Shown: positions 43,762-52,985, counted from the stretch's first letter. The stretch is DNA of 64,000 nucleotides from Pontibacillus yanchengensis (GCF_009856295.1 NZ_WMEU01000001.1:868001-932000); one strand, 5' to 3'. Numbers and translations are program-made. The notes: a model not told the origin generated them from the letters alone.

Positions 43762-44889
43762 TTAAACGCTAGCAGGTACTGATATTTCGAGATGACATAC
43801 CAGATGCTCACTCTCGACTGCTGCTTCTTGACCAGCTTCAAATTGAGTATCGACTTCTTGATACTTTCTAAATGTTTCCGAAGAATAATTAACAACACCG
43901 AGTCCTACTTCGTTACCACCCACGTCAATAATTCGAACTACGGATCCTTTGTCAAAATCACCTTTAACACTGTGAACACTTGCTGGAGAAAGACTTTCCT
44001 TCCCATCTACAATCATTTCAACAGTGCTCTCTTCAATAATCAGTTCACCTTCTGGACCTGAGTTGAAGGCAATCCATTGCTGCTTCTGATCAAGGTTATT
44101 TGTTTCTGCTTTTGGTTCAAAATACGTGCCATTTGCTTTCTGGTAAACAGCATCATAGACGATATTTGGGACACTTGCTTTTCCTATAAAAGATGTAATA
44201 CCCGACGCCATTGCAATTTTAAAGGCATCTATTTTTGATCTCATTCCTCCTGTCCCCACTGAACTACCAGCATCTCCGGCGACTGCTTCAATTTCTGGTG
44301 TTATTTGATGAACTCGTTCAATCAGGCTCGCATCAGGGTTAGTGTTTGGATTATCATCATACAATCCTTCAATGTCTGAAAGGATAACAAGCTGGTCTGC
44401 ATCTACTAATCCAGCAACCTTTGCAGATAGTGTATCATTATCACCAAACTTAAGAAAATCCATAGTTATCGTATCATTTTCGTTAACAATTGGGATAATA
44501 CCTCTTTCTAATAAAACATTTATTGTGTTTCTTGCATTGTTATATCGACTCTCATCAGAAAAATCACTACGCGTAATCAAAATTTGCGACGCGATATAAC
44601 CGTGAGAAATAAATAAATCAGAGTAGGATTCAATAAGCAATCCTTGACCTATGGACGCTGCAGCTTGTTTTTCAGGAAGTTTTGTTGGACGAGATAAGCA
44701 ACCTAGTTTACGATAGCCTGCCGCAACGGCTCCTGATGATACAAGCAGTACTTCATGGCCTTCATCTTTTAACTGAACGACCTCATCTACTAATTTCTCT
44801 AGCTTTCTACGACTAATTTCTCCGTGTAAACTCGTTAATGAACTACTACCAATTTTAATGACTATGCGTTTCTTTTTCATATCTGACAT
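43762..44889 (-). CDS. proJ: Glutamate 5-kinase (ProJ-like)
   Basis: A 375-residue kinase-PUA protein with VIKIGSSSLT at the N-terminus, VSSGAVAAGYRKLGC, IPIVNENDTITMDFLKFGDND and GGMRSKIDAFKIA. It carries out the first step of proline synthesis. Placement between a P5C reductase gene and proA gives the order proH-proJ-proA, known from the osmotically induced proline operon of Halobacillus; the symbol reflects that context, and the enzyme family itself does not separate ProB from ProJ. ATG 44889 follows AAGGAGTGA. Confidence 0.9.
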   Translation of the reverse strand: MSDMKKKRIVIKIGSSSLTSLHGEISRRKLEKLVDEVVQLKDEGHEVLLVSSGAVAAGYRKLGCLSRPTKLPEKQAAASIGQGLLIESYSDLFISHGYIASQILITRSDFSDESRYNNARNTINVLLERGIIPIVNENDTITMDFLKFGDNDTLSAKVAGLVDADQLVILSDIEGLYDDNPNTNPDASLIERVHQITPEIEAVAGDAGSSVGTGGMRSKIDAFKIAMASGITSFIGKASVPNIVYDAVYQKANGTYFEPKAETNNLDQKQQWIAFNSGPEGELIIEESTVEMIVDGKESLSPASVHSVKGDFDKGSVVRIIDVGGNEVGLGVVNYSSETFRKYQEVDTQFEAGQEAAVESEHLVCHLEISVPASV

Positions 44890-44970
44890 GACCCATTCAC
44901 TCCTTATCGTTCTTTACCTTTACCAATGATTTTTTTGTTCCTAGTATTATTGAATTGTGTAATGAGCTAC

Positions 44971-45810
44971 CTATGAATGGACGATGGTTTGTTGTTGTAG
45001 TTGTTCGCTAAGTTGTTTTGAACGTCTCGCTGCACCTATAACGGCAGCACTAATTGCTTCTCCCCCACCATGAGCATTTAAAGCATCAAGACCGGCAGCT
45101 GTCGTACCATTTGGAGACGTTACTTTTTCACGTAATTCTGTAGGTGTATCCTCTTGTTCTAGCATCATTTTGGCTGCACCTAGAATCGTTTGTGCACCAA
45201 TGTTTCGTGCCATTTCTTTGCTGAGGCCCTGTTCATGGCCAACTTGTTCTATGTGCTCCATTAAGTTATAAAAATAAGCTGGTCCGCTACCTGCGATTCC
45301 CGTGAAGACATCCATTTGTTCTTCATCGATAATGTAGGTTTCACCAATGCTTTCCATAAGGGATCGTACAAGCTTTACTTGTTGAAAAGGAGTGTAATTT
45401 CCAGGAGATATAGCGGTTGCAGATTCTCTTAACGTGCTTGATGTATTAGGCATAACACGTATAACCTGTTGTGGCTGTTGAAGTTGTTCTTCCATATAAG
45501 AAGTGGAGATACCAGCTAATACCGAAACAAGCACTTGGTCACTACGTATTTTCGGTTGCAAATCCGTTAACACAGATTCGATATCCTTTGGTTTCATAGC
45601 AAGGATAAAGACATCTACGTCTTCATGCTGTAAGTCGTCTCGGTTTACTGGTTTAATACCGTATTTCACTTTTAGTTCCTGTAGACGATTATGATTGCTG
45701 CGATTACTTACAATGATTTGTTTCGGAGATAGCGTACCAGATTGCACAATTCCTGCAATCATGGCCTCAGCCATCGATCCGGCACCTAAAAAGGCAATGG
45801 TTTGATTCAA
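44971..45810 (-). CDS. proH: Pyrroline-5-carboxylate reductase (ProH-like)
   Basis: A 279-residue P5C reductase. The Rossmann motif AFLGAGSMAEAMIAG is at the N-terminus; the C-terminal dimerisation signature reads LREKVTSPNGTTAAGLDALN. It makes the last step of proline synthesis. The frame begins at TTG 45810, with AGGAGAG about 12 bases upstream, a weak start that may limit expression. It is the first gene of the proline operon. No clear sigma-A or sigma-B promoter can be picked in the preceding region. Confidence 0.93.
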   Translation of the reverse strand: MNQTIAFLGAGSMAEAMIAGIVQSGTLSPKQIIVSNRSNHNRLQELKVKYGIKPVNRDDLQHEDVDVFILAMKPKDIESVLTDLQPKIRSDQVLVSVLAGISTSYMEEQLQQPQQVIRVMPNTSSTLRESATAISPGNYTPFQQVKLVRSLMESIGETYIIDEEQMDVFTGIAGSGPAYFYNLMEHIEQVGHEQGLSKEMARNIGAQTILGAAKMMLEQEDTPTELREKVTSPNGTTAAGLDALNAHGGGEAISAAVIGAARRSKQLSEQLQQQTIVHS

Positions 45811-46184
45811 AGCGTGCTCACTCTCCTGTTGATTTCCAAATTTTAAAATGTGTTTATTTCAATGTTATTAATCGTAACAAACCACCAAAAATATTCAACA
45901 GCATTTCCATAAGTCATGCGGAATAAGTCCAAATAGTTAGGGAAAGCGGTTACATTGAAAGATATATACTACACAGCCATCCTCATCCCCTATTCCACTA
46001 TCTCATCCCTGAATTTGGGCAGTAAACTATTCCCAGAAATTCTAAAAAGCCTGTCTCACCAGCACTTTAACGCTTTGTTATAGTAAACTGTCATTGTTCT
46101 TTTCTTTCTATAAAATAAGGATTAATATTGCAGTTATTCACTAACTTTCAGTATATTAAGGATATTGAATGATTCTATTTATAC
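45811..46184. other. Intergenic stretch upstream of proH
   Basis: 374 AT-rich bases presumed to hold the proline operon promoter. A GGGAAAGCGGTTACATTGAAAG stretch (from 45940) is cre-like in part. No gene or repeat is seen. Confidence 0.4.
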
Positions 46185-46223
46185 GAAAAAAGCTAACCCC
46201 TGTCTTACTGACAGAAGCTAGCT
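46185..46223 (-). terminator. Terminator of the KDG/TRAP operon
   Basis: AAGCTAGC...CTGTC-AGTAA-GACAG...TTAGCTT stem on the minus strand, followed by TTTTTTCG. Confidence 0.8.
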
Positions 46224-46235
46224 TACAATGGTTTG

Positions 46236-47525
46236 TTAAAACATATTTGGGTTGAGTTGTTTCGGTAAGTAGACCGCTAAGTCTGGGAAAAAGGCTACTA
46301 ACAATAACACCACAACAATGACTGCAATATATGGCATAACTGCTCCAAATGATCGTTCAACCGATAAATCTCCAATTTTCGCTGCCAATAGTAAGCAAAG
46401 TCCGTATGGTGGTGTCACCAACCCTACTGCTAGAGTCATTATGGTAACAATACCTAAAAGAACAGGACTTATGTCGAATGACATGGCTATCGGTAGGATA
46501 ACTGGGATAAATAAAATCATTGCTGGGATGGCATCCATAAATGTACCTACAAATAAGAAAAAGCCAATAACAATAAGCATAAAAATCCATTTGTTATCAA
46601 CATTACTTGTAAAGAATTCTTGAGCCCAACTTGCTAGTTTGTAATAACTCATTAGCTCACCTAAAGCATTAGCGGCTGCTAGCGCAAACAATGATAGCGA
46701 ACTTAATAGTAATGTATCAATTAAGATTTGCGGAATATCTTTTAATTTTAATGTCTTATAATAGAACATTGCTACAGCAACTGTGTACAAGGAAGCAAAG
46801 GCTGCCGCTTCCGTGGCTGTAAATATACCGGTAATGATACCACCTATTAAAATAACAGGGGTGAATAAGGCTGGGATGGTTTCTAAAAACTGCTTCATAA
46901 AATTACTCCATGAAGCTTTTTGATAAGTAGGGTACCCTCTTTTCATTGCTAAAATATACACGATGATCATCATACCCAATCCTACTAAAATACCAGGTAT
47001 AATCCCAACTAAGAACAGCGCTCCAACCGATACATTGGTAAGACCGGCATAAATAATCATAGGAATGCTTGGTGGGATAATTACACCAATTGTAGAGGAA
47101 GCTGCCGTTATTCCGACTGCATTTTCTTTATCGTAACCTTGATTCTTCATGTTTGGTATTAGGATCTTTCCAACACCTGCTGTATCTGCCTGGGAAGCGC
47201 CGGAAACCCCCGCAAAAATCATGGAAACAAGTATATTAGCGTGAGCAAGACCTCCTCGAATATGCCCCACGATTGATAAAGAAAAATCAATTAGTTTTTG
47301 AGATATTTTTCCACTATTCATAAGATTGGCTGCTAAAATGAACAAAGGTACTGCGAGTAACACGAAAGAATCTAGTCCATTAAACATTTTTACTGGAACA
47401 GTGACATTCGGTATATACTCCACATTCATTATCCCCAATAAAGCTACTATTCCAATGACAAATGCTATCGGAATGCCAATAACCATTAACAAGATAAATA
47501 ACCCAACTAAAATTGGACCAATCAT
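46236..47525 (-). CDS. dctM: TRAP transporter large permease (DctM)
   Basis: A 429-residue membrane protein with about 12 segments. It has the DctM features GVSGASQADTAGVGKILIPNM, ASSTIGVIIPPSIPMIIY and VTPPYGLCLLLAAKI. With DctQ and DctP it forms a sodium-driven tripartite importer for carboxylated substrates. Its ATG overlaps the dctQ stop (ATGA), so the two are coupled. In this operon the substrate is most likely a sugar acid that becomes KDG. Confidence 0.93.
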   Translation of the reverse strand: MIGPILVGLFILLMVIGIPIAFVIGIVALLGIMNVEYIPNVTVPVKMFNGLDSFVLLAVPLFILAANLMNSGKISQKLIDFSLSIVGHIRGGLAHANILVSMIFAGVSGASQADTAGVGKILIPNMKNQGYDKENAVGITAASSTIGVIIPPSIPMIIYAGLTNVSVGALFLVGIIPGILVGLGMMIIVYILAMKRGYPTYQKASWSNFMKQFLETIPALFTPVILIGGIITGIFTATEAAAFASLYTVAVAMFYYKTLKLKDIPQILIDTLLLSSLSLFALAAANALGELMSYYKLASWAQEFFTSNVDNKWIFMLIVIGFFLFVGTFMDAIPAMILFIPVILPIAMSFDISPVLLGIVTIMTLAVGLVTPPYGLCLLLAAKIGDLSVERSFGAVMPYIAVIVVVLLLVAFFPDLAVYLPKQLNPNMF

Positions 47526-48004
47526 GATGAAGCAGCCTCCTCTCTATTAAACTGTTTAATCGTATTGATTAAATGACCAATCATATAAATGACCATGGTT
47601 CCTCCCATAATAGGAACAGAAATCCATACATAGCCCATCTTCATTTCAGAAAGAGATACCCAGTTATAATTCCAGAAATTTTGTACAGCAATAATTCCAT
47701 AATAGAAAATAGCAAAGCTAAAGGCTAACAAAATCAAATCATTAATGAGTACCAATGTACTTTTGGCCTTCCCTTTTAGCTTCTTCAATAGTAAGTCAAA
47801 TTTAAAATGCTCTCGACGATTGAGCATGACGGCCGCTCCCATGAAAACAGCCCAAATGAATGAATAATTCGCTACTTCTTCTGTCCATATGGCTGAAATA
47901 CTAATCATCCTTGTTGTAACCTGTATAACAATGGTGATAAAAAAGATAGACAGGAAAATGGCGCCAATGGTCAGTTGTATTCTTTCTAATAGTTTAATAA
48001 ACAT
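47522..48004 (-). CDS. dctQ: TRAP transporter small permease (DctQ)
   Basis: A 160-residue protein with four membrane segments; the WTEEVANYSFIWAVFMGAAVMLNRREHF region is the DctQ signature (about residues 40-67). AAGGAGGG supports ATG 48004 rather than the upstream frame to 48049. It sits between dctP and dctM with a 4-base overlap into dctM. Confidence 0.92.
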   Translation of the reverse strand: MFIKLLERIQLTIGAIFLSIFFITIVIQVTTRMISISAIWTEEVANYSFIWAVFMGAAVMLNRREHFKFDLLLKKLKGKAKSTLVLINDLILLAFSFAIFYYGIIAVQNFWNYNWVSLSEMKMGYVWISVPIMGGTMVIYMIGHLINTIKQFNREEAASS

Positions 48005-48041
48005 GCTCTCACTTACCCTCCTTAAAGAAGATAAAAGGGAA

Positions 48042-48058
48042 GGGCACAAGCTGTGCCC
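48042..48058. other. Intercistronic hairpin between dctP and dctQ
   Basis: GGGCACA-AGC-TGTGCCC is a perfect 7-bp stem. Such hairpins after binding-protein genes usually raise their mRNA level relative to the permeases. Confidence 0.6.
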
Positions 48059-48085
48059 GATCCTTCATCTCTCAGTTAAGCAATT

Positions 48086-49138
48086 TTATTTCATATCACG
48101 AATCTTCTTCAGCATATCCTCTAGCCCAACCTCTTCAGCTACTTTGTCCTGAAGGGGCTTAGCTAGTTCAATAAATGGCTGACGATCAATCTCATTGATT
48201 TCAGCTCCATCTTCCTTGGCTTTCTTCTTGTACTCTTCTTCTTGAGAATAAAGAGCTTCACGTTCTTTTTTTACAGCCGCTTCTGCTGCTTTCATGATGG
48301 TATCTTTTTGTTCCTTAGAGAAGTTTTCAAATTTCTTACCATTGATTAATAGGAAACGAGTCGTATAGTCATGACCTGTTTCAGTAATATATTTACCATT
48401 CTTTGTTTTGTGGTGGTTTTGTTGTACGAAGTATGGATACGCATTTTCTGCTCCGTCTACAACTCCCTGTTGTAGGGCCTGGTATAATTCACCCCATGCA
48501 ACGGATGTTGGAACCGCTCCTGTCTTTTTCCAGTACTCCGCAACCGCACCTGACGTTTGTGTTCTTAATTTCATACCTTCTAAATCGCTTACAGATTGTA
48601 GAGGTTTTTTACCATAATAGTGGCGTACTCCAGCTGTCCAATAACCTAGCAATTTAAAATCATTGTTTGATTTTTCTTTGATGATGTCTGCCATCTTATC
48701 TCCAATCTCACCATCTACTACTTTCTCCCAATGATCATAGCTATCGAACATATATGGTAGAGCAAATAAATCAATTTCATCGATACCAGTCTTAGACATA
48801 AACCCTGGGGATACTAATACAACATCCGCAGCTCCAAGCTTTAGTTTTTCTACTAATTCAGACTCGCTTGTCCCAAGTGTACCCGCATGGACTTCAACAT
48901 TCACTTTTCCATTTGACTCTTCTTCAGCAACCTTCTTGAATTCCTTCATCCCGATTTGATAAGGGTTTTCTGGAGACGTTTGGTTATGAGCAGCTACGAT
49001 TTTAAGACTATCACTACTATCGCTTCCATCTCCGTTATCTGAACTACCCCCTTCACTGTTAGCAGAGCTTCCTCCACCACTGCAACCTGCTAAAGCAAAA
49101 ACTACAATCAAAATAAGTAACGATAGATATTTTTTCAT
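48086..49138 (-). CDS. dctP: TRAP transporter substrate-binding protein (DctP)
   Basis: A 350-residue lipoprotein. The signal peptide ends in ALAGC with a Gly/Ser/Asn/Asp-rich linker; the mature part has the DctP pattern NPYQIGMKEFKKVAEE and KPLQSVSDLEGMKLRTQTSGAVAEYWKKTGA (split around residues 165-195), in which the Arg binds the carboxylate of the ligand. The next WGELYQALQQGVVDGAEN is highly typical. It captures the sugar acid outside the membrane. It lies 24 bases after eda. Confidence 0.92.
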   Translation of the reverse strand: MKKYLSLLILIVVFALAGCSGGGSSANSEGGSSDNGDGSDSSDSLKIVAAHNQTSPENPYQIGMKEFKKVAEEESNGKVNVEVHAGTLGTSESELVEKLKLGAADVVLVSPGFMSKTGIDEIDLFALPYMFDSYDHWEKVVDGEIGDKMADIIKEKSNNDFKLLGYWTAGVRHYYGKKPLQSVSDLEGMKLRTQTSGAVAEYWKKTGAVPTSVAWGELYQALQQGVVDGAENAYPYFVQQNHHKTKNGKYITETGHDYTTRFLLINGKKFENFSKEQKDTIMKAAEAAVKKEREALYSQEEEYKKKAKEDGAEINEIDRQPFIELAKPLQDKVAEEVGLEDMLKKIRDMK

Positions 49139-49162
49139 GACTACATGTCCCCCTCAAATTAG

Positions 49163-49792
49163 TTATAATGTGTATTCGCTTACGAAGCGCTTAGCTACTT
49201 CAGTGACACGATAAAAATCCTCATCCGTGTTAAGTTTATCCGGTTTAACTAATTGACCACCTACACCTACCATTTCCGCTCCTGCTGAAAGATACTGGTT
49301 TATATTCTCCTCATGAATCCCCCCTGTAACCATTAATGGGATATGTGGTAATGGACCTTTCAGAGCTTTAATATACTCTGGCCCAGAAACATTAGCTGGA
49401 AACACCTTGACTACATCTGCTCCATTTTCATATGCAGTTATTATCTCTGTTGGTGTTAAGGCACCTGGTATACTTGGAATACCATACCTCTTTGTCATCC
49501 GAATCGTCTCTTCATTGACAGTTGGGGAAACGATAAATTGCGCCCCTGCCATTATCATCAATCTAGCAGTTTCTGAATCTAGTACAGTTCCCGCCCCTAC
49601 TAGAATGTCATCAGACGCATGTTCAACTAGCTTTTGTATAACAGAAGAAGCATGCGGTGTTTCAGCAGTAATCTCTACAACTTTCACTCCACCTTCCCGC
49701 AATGAATGAACAATCGGTACAATATTTTCCACATTTGTGTTTCGGAGTACAGCAACGATTTTTTCATGCTGTAATCGTTCTACAATCTTCAT
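49163..49792 (-). CDS. eda: 2-dehydro-3-deoxy-6-phosphogluconate aldolase (Eda/KdgA)
   Basis: A 209-residue class I aldolase. Glu40 in VVEITAETP and the Schiff-base Lys129 in DVVKVFPAN are in place, with GAGTVLD and VTGGIHEEN phosphate-site motifs. It splits KDPG into pyruvate and glyceraldehyde 3-phosphate. ATG 49792 follows GGGGGAA. It is encoded in one operon with KDG kinase, which supplies its substrate; hxlA and hxlB lie between the two. Confidence 0.93.
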   Translation of the reverse strand: MKIVERLQHEKIVAVLRNTNVENIVPIVHSLREGGVKVVEITAETPHASSVIQKLVEHASDDILVGAGTVLDSETARLMIMAGAQFIVSPTVNEETIRMTKRYGIPSIPGALTPTEIITAYENGADVVKVFPANVSGPEYIKALKGPLPHIPLMVTGGIHEENINQYLSAGAEMVGVGGQLVKPDKLNTDEDFYRVTEVAKRFVSEYTL

Positions 49793-49803
49793 TGAATTCC
49801 CCC

Positions 49804-50358
49804 TTATTCCAAATTCGCATGTCGTTTCGTCATTTGATCATAATCGGTTTCGCCTTTTTCATTAATAGTAGAAATAATAACTGCGTCTAATAGCAAATGC
49901 ACAGATTGATCAAATTGATTCCCAAGCGGTTGAACCGTTTCGGGTTCTTCAGGCAAACGCTTTTTCGTAGCAGCAGGTACAACTAAAACACCATCTGCTT
50001 TTTTACCAATTTTTGAATCAGGATTGGTTGTCACCAAAAACACCTTTGCTCCTGTTTCTTGAGCCTTATTAGCATATTGATCAATAGATGAAGTAGATCC
50101 TGATCCAGAGATCGCTATCAATAAATCATTTTCAGAGATGCTGGGTGTGATGGTCTCACCTGTTACATAAACGTCAAAACCACCGTGCATGAGTCGCATA
50201 GCAATTGCTTTGCCCATAAACCCAGATCTTCCTTCACCTGAAATAAAAATACGTTTACTTTCACCAATTGCATGCGATAAATCCATTGCTTGTTTTTCAT
50301 CGACATTTTGTAAAACACCAGATACTTCATTCGCTACTGTTTGAATAGTATCTTTCAT
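49804..50358 (-). CDS. hxlB: 6-phospho-3-hexuloisomerase (HxlB-like SIS protein)
   Basis: A 184-residue single SIS-domain protein with the PHI pattern: FISGEGRSGFMGKAIAMRLMHGG, then AISGSGSTSS and VLVVPAATK, QPLGNQFDQSVHLLLDA. It isomerises D-arabino-3-hexulose 6-phosphate to fructose 6-phosphate. The first 32 bases overlap the end of hxlA, implying coupled synthesis. Its placement in a KDG operon rather than a formaldehyde-responsive hxl locus is unusual, and a related sugar-phosphate isomerisation cannot be excluded. Confidence 0.85.
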   Translation of the reverse strand: MKDTIQTVANEVSGVLQNVDEKQAMDLSHAIGESKRIFISGEGRSGFMGKAIAMRLMHGGFDVYVTGETITPSISENDLLIAISGSGSTSSIDQYANKAQETGAKVFLVTTNPDSKIGKKADGVLVVPAATKKRLPEEPETVQPLGNQFDQSVHLLLDAVIISTINEKGETDYDQMTKRHANLE

Positions 50359-50980
50359 AATTCCGAATCATCTCCTTCATTTGTTCGGCAACTTTCCCTT
50401 TATGTTCTTGCTTGGTTATAGCACTTCCGACAATGACGGTATCAGGATTATGCTTCATTACTCTAGGCAAGGAGTCCACTGTAATCCCACCTGCTACAGC
50501 TATCTCTAGGTCTTCTTGACCCTTTAAAATGGAGAAATACTCATCCTCTAATTCTCCTGATTTCTGCATGTCTTTTCCGAAATGAAGACTTACTAAATCT
50601 ACTCCTATTGATTGTATTTCCGTTATTCGTTTGGTATCTGAAACACCAAGCAAATCAACCATTACGCGAGATTCATATTTTTTTGCAACCTTAAGCATAT
50701 CTATAATAGTTTGATCAGCTGCAAAAGCCATAACAGTCGTTACGTCAGCTCCTGCTTCAAATACTTGTTTTGCTTCGTGGTTACCGGCATCGCAAGTTTT
50801 CATATCCGCTACAAGCGTTTTTTCAGGAAAGCGTGCTTTCATATCTCTTACAAAGTCCATTCCATATTCCTTAATGACCCCAGTTCCAATTTCAACCCAG
50901 TCGATTTGCTCCCTTGTTTCATTTACAACATCTATACATTCTTCTTTCGTTAATCGATCAAGCGCTAGTTGAATATTCAT
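50327..50980 (-). CDS. hxlA: 3-hexulose-6-phosphate synthase (HxlA-like)
   Basis: A 217-residue (beta/alpha)8 protein of the orotidine-decarboxylase superfamily. MNIQLALDRL at the N-terminus, VEIGTGVIKEYG, the metal/catalytic ADMKTCDAG (Asp and Lys) with a following Glu, and AVAGGI-IVGSAI phosphate motifs fit HPS. The related 3-keto-L-gulonate-6-phosphate decarboxylases read DLKIADAG here, so HPS is favoured. HPS condenses formaldehyde with ribulose 5-phosphate, or runs in reverse. ATG 50980 follows AGAGGTG. Confidence 0.82.
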   Translation of the reverse strand: MNIQLALDRLTKEECIDVVNETREQIDWVEIGTGVIKEYGMDFVRDMKARFPEKTLVADMKTCDAGNHEAKQVFEAGADVTTVMAFAADQTIIDMLKVAKKYESRVMVDLLGVSDTKRITEIQSIGVDLVSLHFGKDMQKSGELEDEYFSILKGQEDLEIAVAGGITVDSLPRVMKHNPDTVIVGSAITKQEHKGKVAEQMKEMIRNYERYYSNSSE

Positions 50981-50995
50981 CTCAAGACACCTCTT

Positions 50996-51949
50996 TTATC
51001 GCTCGATTAATTCTTTTTCTCCCAATTGTGTTAACACTTCATCAAGATACGGTAGACCTTCATTGTCTCCATAAACACTGACAACCATAGAACCTATAGT
51101 ATTAGCAAAGCGGAGTGTCTTGTCTAATGGAAACCCTTCCAAAAATCCATAAATAAAACCTGCATCGAATCCATCTCCTGCACCTACTGTGTCAACCACT
51201 TTCTTGGGTGGAACAGGCTTTGCTGTACACCATTCGCCTTGGTGATAACTAATGGCTCCTTTCTCCCCCCGTTTAATGGCTACAGTTTCAATCCCACGTA
51301 TATTGCTTTGTTCTACAATCTGGGTAGGTTCTGATGTGTCAAATAGCACCTCAGCTTCATCTTCACCTGTAAGTAAAATATCTACATAAGGTAAAAACTC
51401 TATTAATGTTTCTTTAGCTTGTTCCTTACTCCAGAGCTTGAGACGGATATTTGGATCTAAGGAAACGATCACCCCGTTATTTTTTGCTATTTCAATCGCC
51501 CTTTTAATGAGCCTTTTATTTTTTTCGCAATCAATAGCTGTAAAAACCCCGGTAATGTGAAGAACCTTTGCATCTTTTATATACGCTTCATCAAGATCCT
51601 TCTCTGTTAATGTACTGACTGGGGAGTTCTCACGATAATAAAACGTTCTCCCGGTACCATCTTCCATAACTTCTTTAAAATTCAATGAGGTTGGATAGCC
51701 ATCCATTAATTGGACTGCACTCATGTCAATTCCTTCGCCCCGAGCAAAGTTAAATATATATCGACCAAACTCATCATTTCCAAGACGACTAATCCATCCT
51801 GTACGTAAACCTAATCTAGAACAACCAATTGCAAAATTAAATTCCGCTCCTCCTGCTTTACGCTCAAATGATGAAGAATACCTCATGGGCCCCTTGTGAG
51901 ATGGGTCTAAAGTAATCATCGCGTCTCCTATTGTTATGATATCTTTCAT
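50996..51949 (-). CDS. kdgK: 2-keto-3-deoxygluconate kinase
   Basis: A 317-residue PfkB-family kinase. KAGGAEFNFAIGCSRLG and the C-terminal DTVGAGDGFDAGF (anion hole and catalytic Asp) are the two PfkB signatures. The genomic neighbours eda, a KdgR-like LacI regulator and a TRAP importer support KDG as substrate. ATG 51949 follows AAGGAGG. It is the first enzyme gene of the operon, 31 bases after the regulator. Confidence 0.9.
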   Translation of the reverse strand: MKDIITIGDAMITLDPSHKGPMRYSSSFERKAGGAEFNFAIGCSRLGLRTGWISRLGNDEFGRYIFNFARGEGIDMSAVQLMDGYPTSLNFKEVMEDGTGRTFYYRENSPVSTLTEKDLDEAYIKDAKVLHITGVFTAIDCEKNKRLIKRAIEIAKNNGVIVSLDPNIRLKLWSKEQAKETLIEFLPYVDILLTGEDEAEVLFDTSEPTQIVEQSNIRGIETVAIKRGEKGAISYHQGEWCTAKPVPPKKVVDTVGAGDGFDAGFIYGFLEGFPLDKTLRFANTIGSMVVSVYGDNEGLPYLDEVLTQLGEKELIER

Positions 51950-51980
51950 TTTTCGACCTCCTTTGCTTCGTAATTGCTAC

Positions 51981-52985
51981 TTATACTGAATCTCGACAGA
52001 CTAGTTCTGGTTCAAATCGATAATCAGGACCATCATCTTTTGATTCCTCTTTTTGTATTTTACTAAGTAACACTTCTGCAGCTTTTTTCCCCATTTTAAA
52101 TGTCGGTTGAGCAATAGTCGTAATCGTAGGACTATAAAAACTAGCAAATGACACATCATCAATACCTATTACTGCTAGATCTTTAGGCATTGTGAGATTA
52201 TGCTTTTTAACAAATTTCAATATCTCGATTAGCGCCAGGTCATTCCCAGCTAAAATTGCCTCTGGAGGATTAGGAAGATTCGCCATTTCAATTAGAGCTT
52301 CTTGTATCTCACCTATATTTACACTTTTTATATAATCCTCATCAATTGGTAGACCATGTGCTTGCATAGCATTTCTATAGCCTTCTACACGTTCTACTCT
52401 TGGAGTTACACTTTGCAAAATTGAAGTTGTTACAATCCCAATTCGTTTATAACCGTTAGATGCAAAATGGTTAATTGCCAATGTTGATGCTTTTTCGTTA
52501 TCCAACATGATGGACGAAATCGGAATACCATCTACGGATCGGTCAACAAAAACAACTGGATAATTTTCTTCAAGCATCCTTTTATATAGATCCTTATTAC
52601 CACCTGTAGGAAAGATAATAAGTCCATCTACTTGTTTTGCTCGAAGCATTTCAATGTAGCGCTTTTCTTTTTTCGGTTCATCATCTGCATTGCAAATGAT
52701 TGTGTGAAAATCATAGTCATTACAAACATCTTCAATAGATCTACTCACTTCCGTTGAAAAGTTGTGTAGGATGTTAGCTACAATGACACCTATCGTTTTG
52801 GTTGATTTCTGTTTCAAACTCCTAGCTACGATATTTGGTTGATAGCCTAATTCCTCAATAACTTCTTCTATTCGTAACTTTGTTTTCTCACCCATGTAGT
52901 CGTAGCGTTGATTCAAGTATTGTGAAACAGTACTCCTTGATACTTTAGCTCGCTCTGCTACATCTGATATTGTTATGTTCTTCAT
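51981..52985 (-). CDS. kdgR: LacI family regulator (KdgR-like)
   Basis: A 334-residue repressor with the HTH ITISDVAERAKVSRSTVSQYLN and a periplasmic-binding-type effector domain. Two ATG codons at 52988 and 52985 follow GGAGAG; the second has the better spacing, and the longer frame to 53006 lies before that site. It heads the KDG/RuMP/TRAP operon as in B. subtilis kdgRKAT. Three ATCGAT-core palindromes directly upstream suggest autoregulation; the effector is likely KDG or a related sugar acid. Confidence 0.87.
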   Translation of the reverse strand: MKNITISDVAERAKVSRSTVSQYLNQRYDYMGEKTKLRIEEVIEELGYQPNIVARSLKQKSTKTIGVIVANILHNFSTEVSRSIEDVCNDYDFHTIICNADDEPKKEKRYIEMLRAKQVDGLIIFPTGGNKDLYKRMLEENYPVVFVDRSVDGIPISSIMLDNEKASTLAINHFASNGYKRIGIVTTSILQSVTPRVERVEGYRNAMQAHGLPIDEDYIKSVNIGEIQEALIEMANLPNPPEAILAGNDLALIEILKFVKKHNLTMPKDLAVIGIDDVSFASFYSPTITTIAQPTFKMGKKAAEVLLSKIQKEESKDDGPDYRFEPELVCRDSV

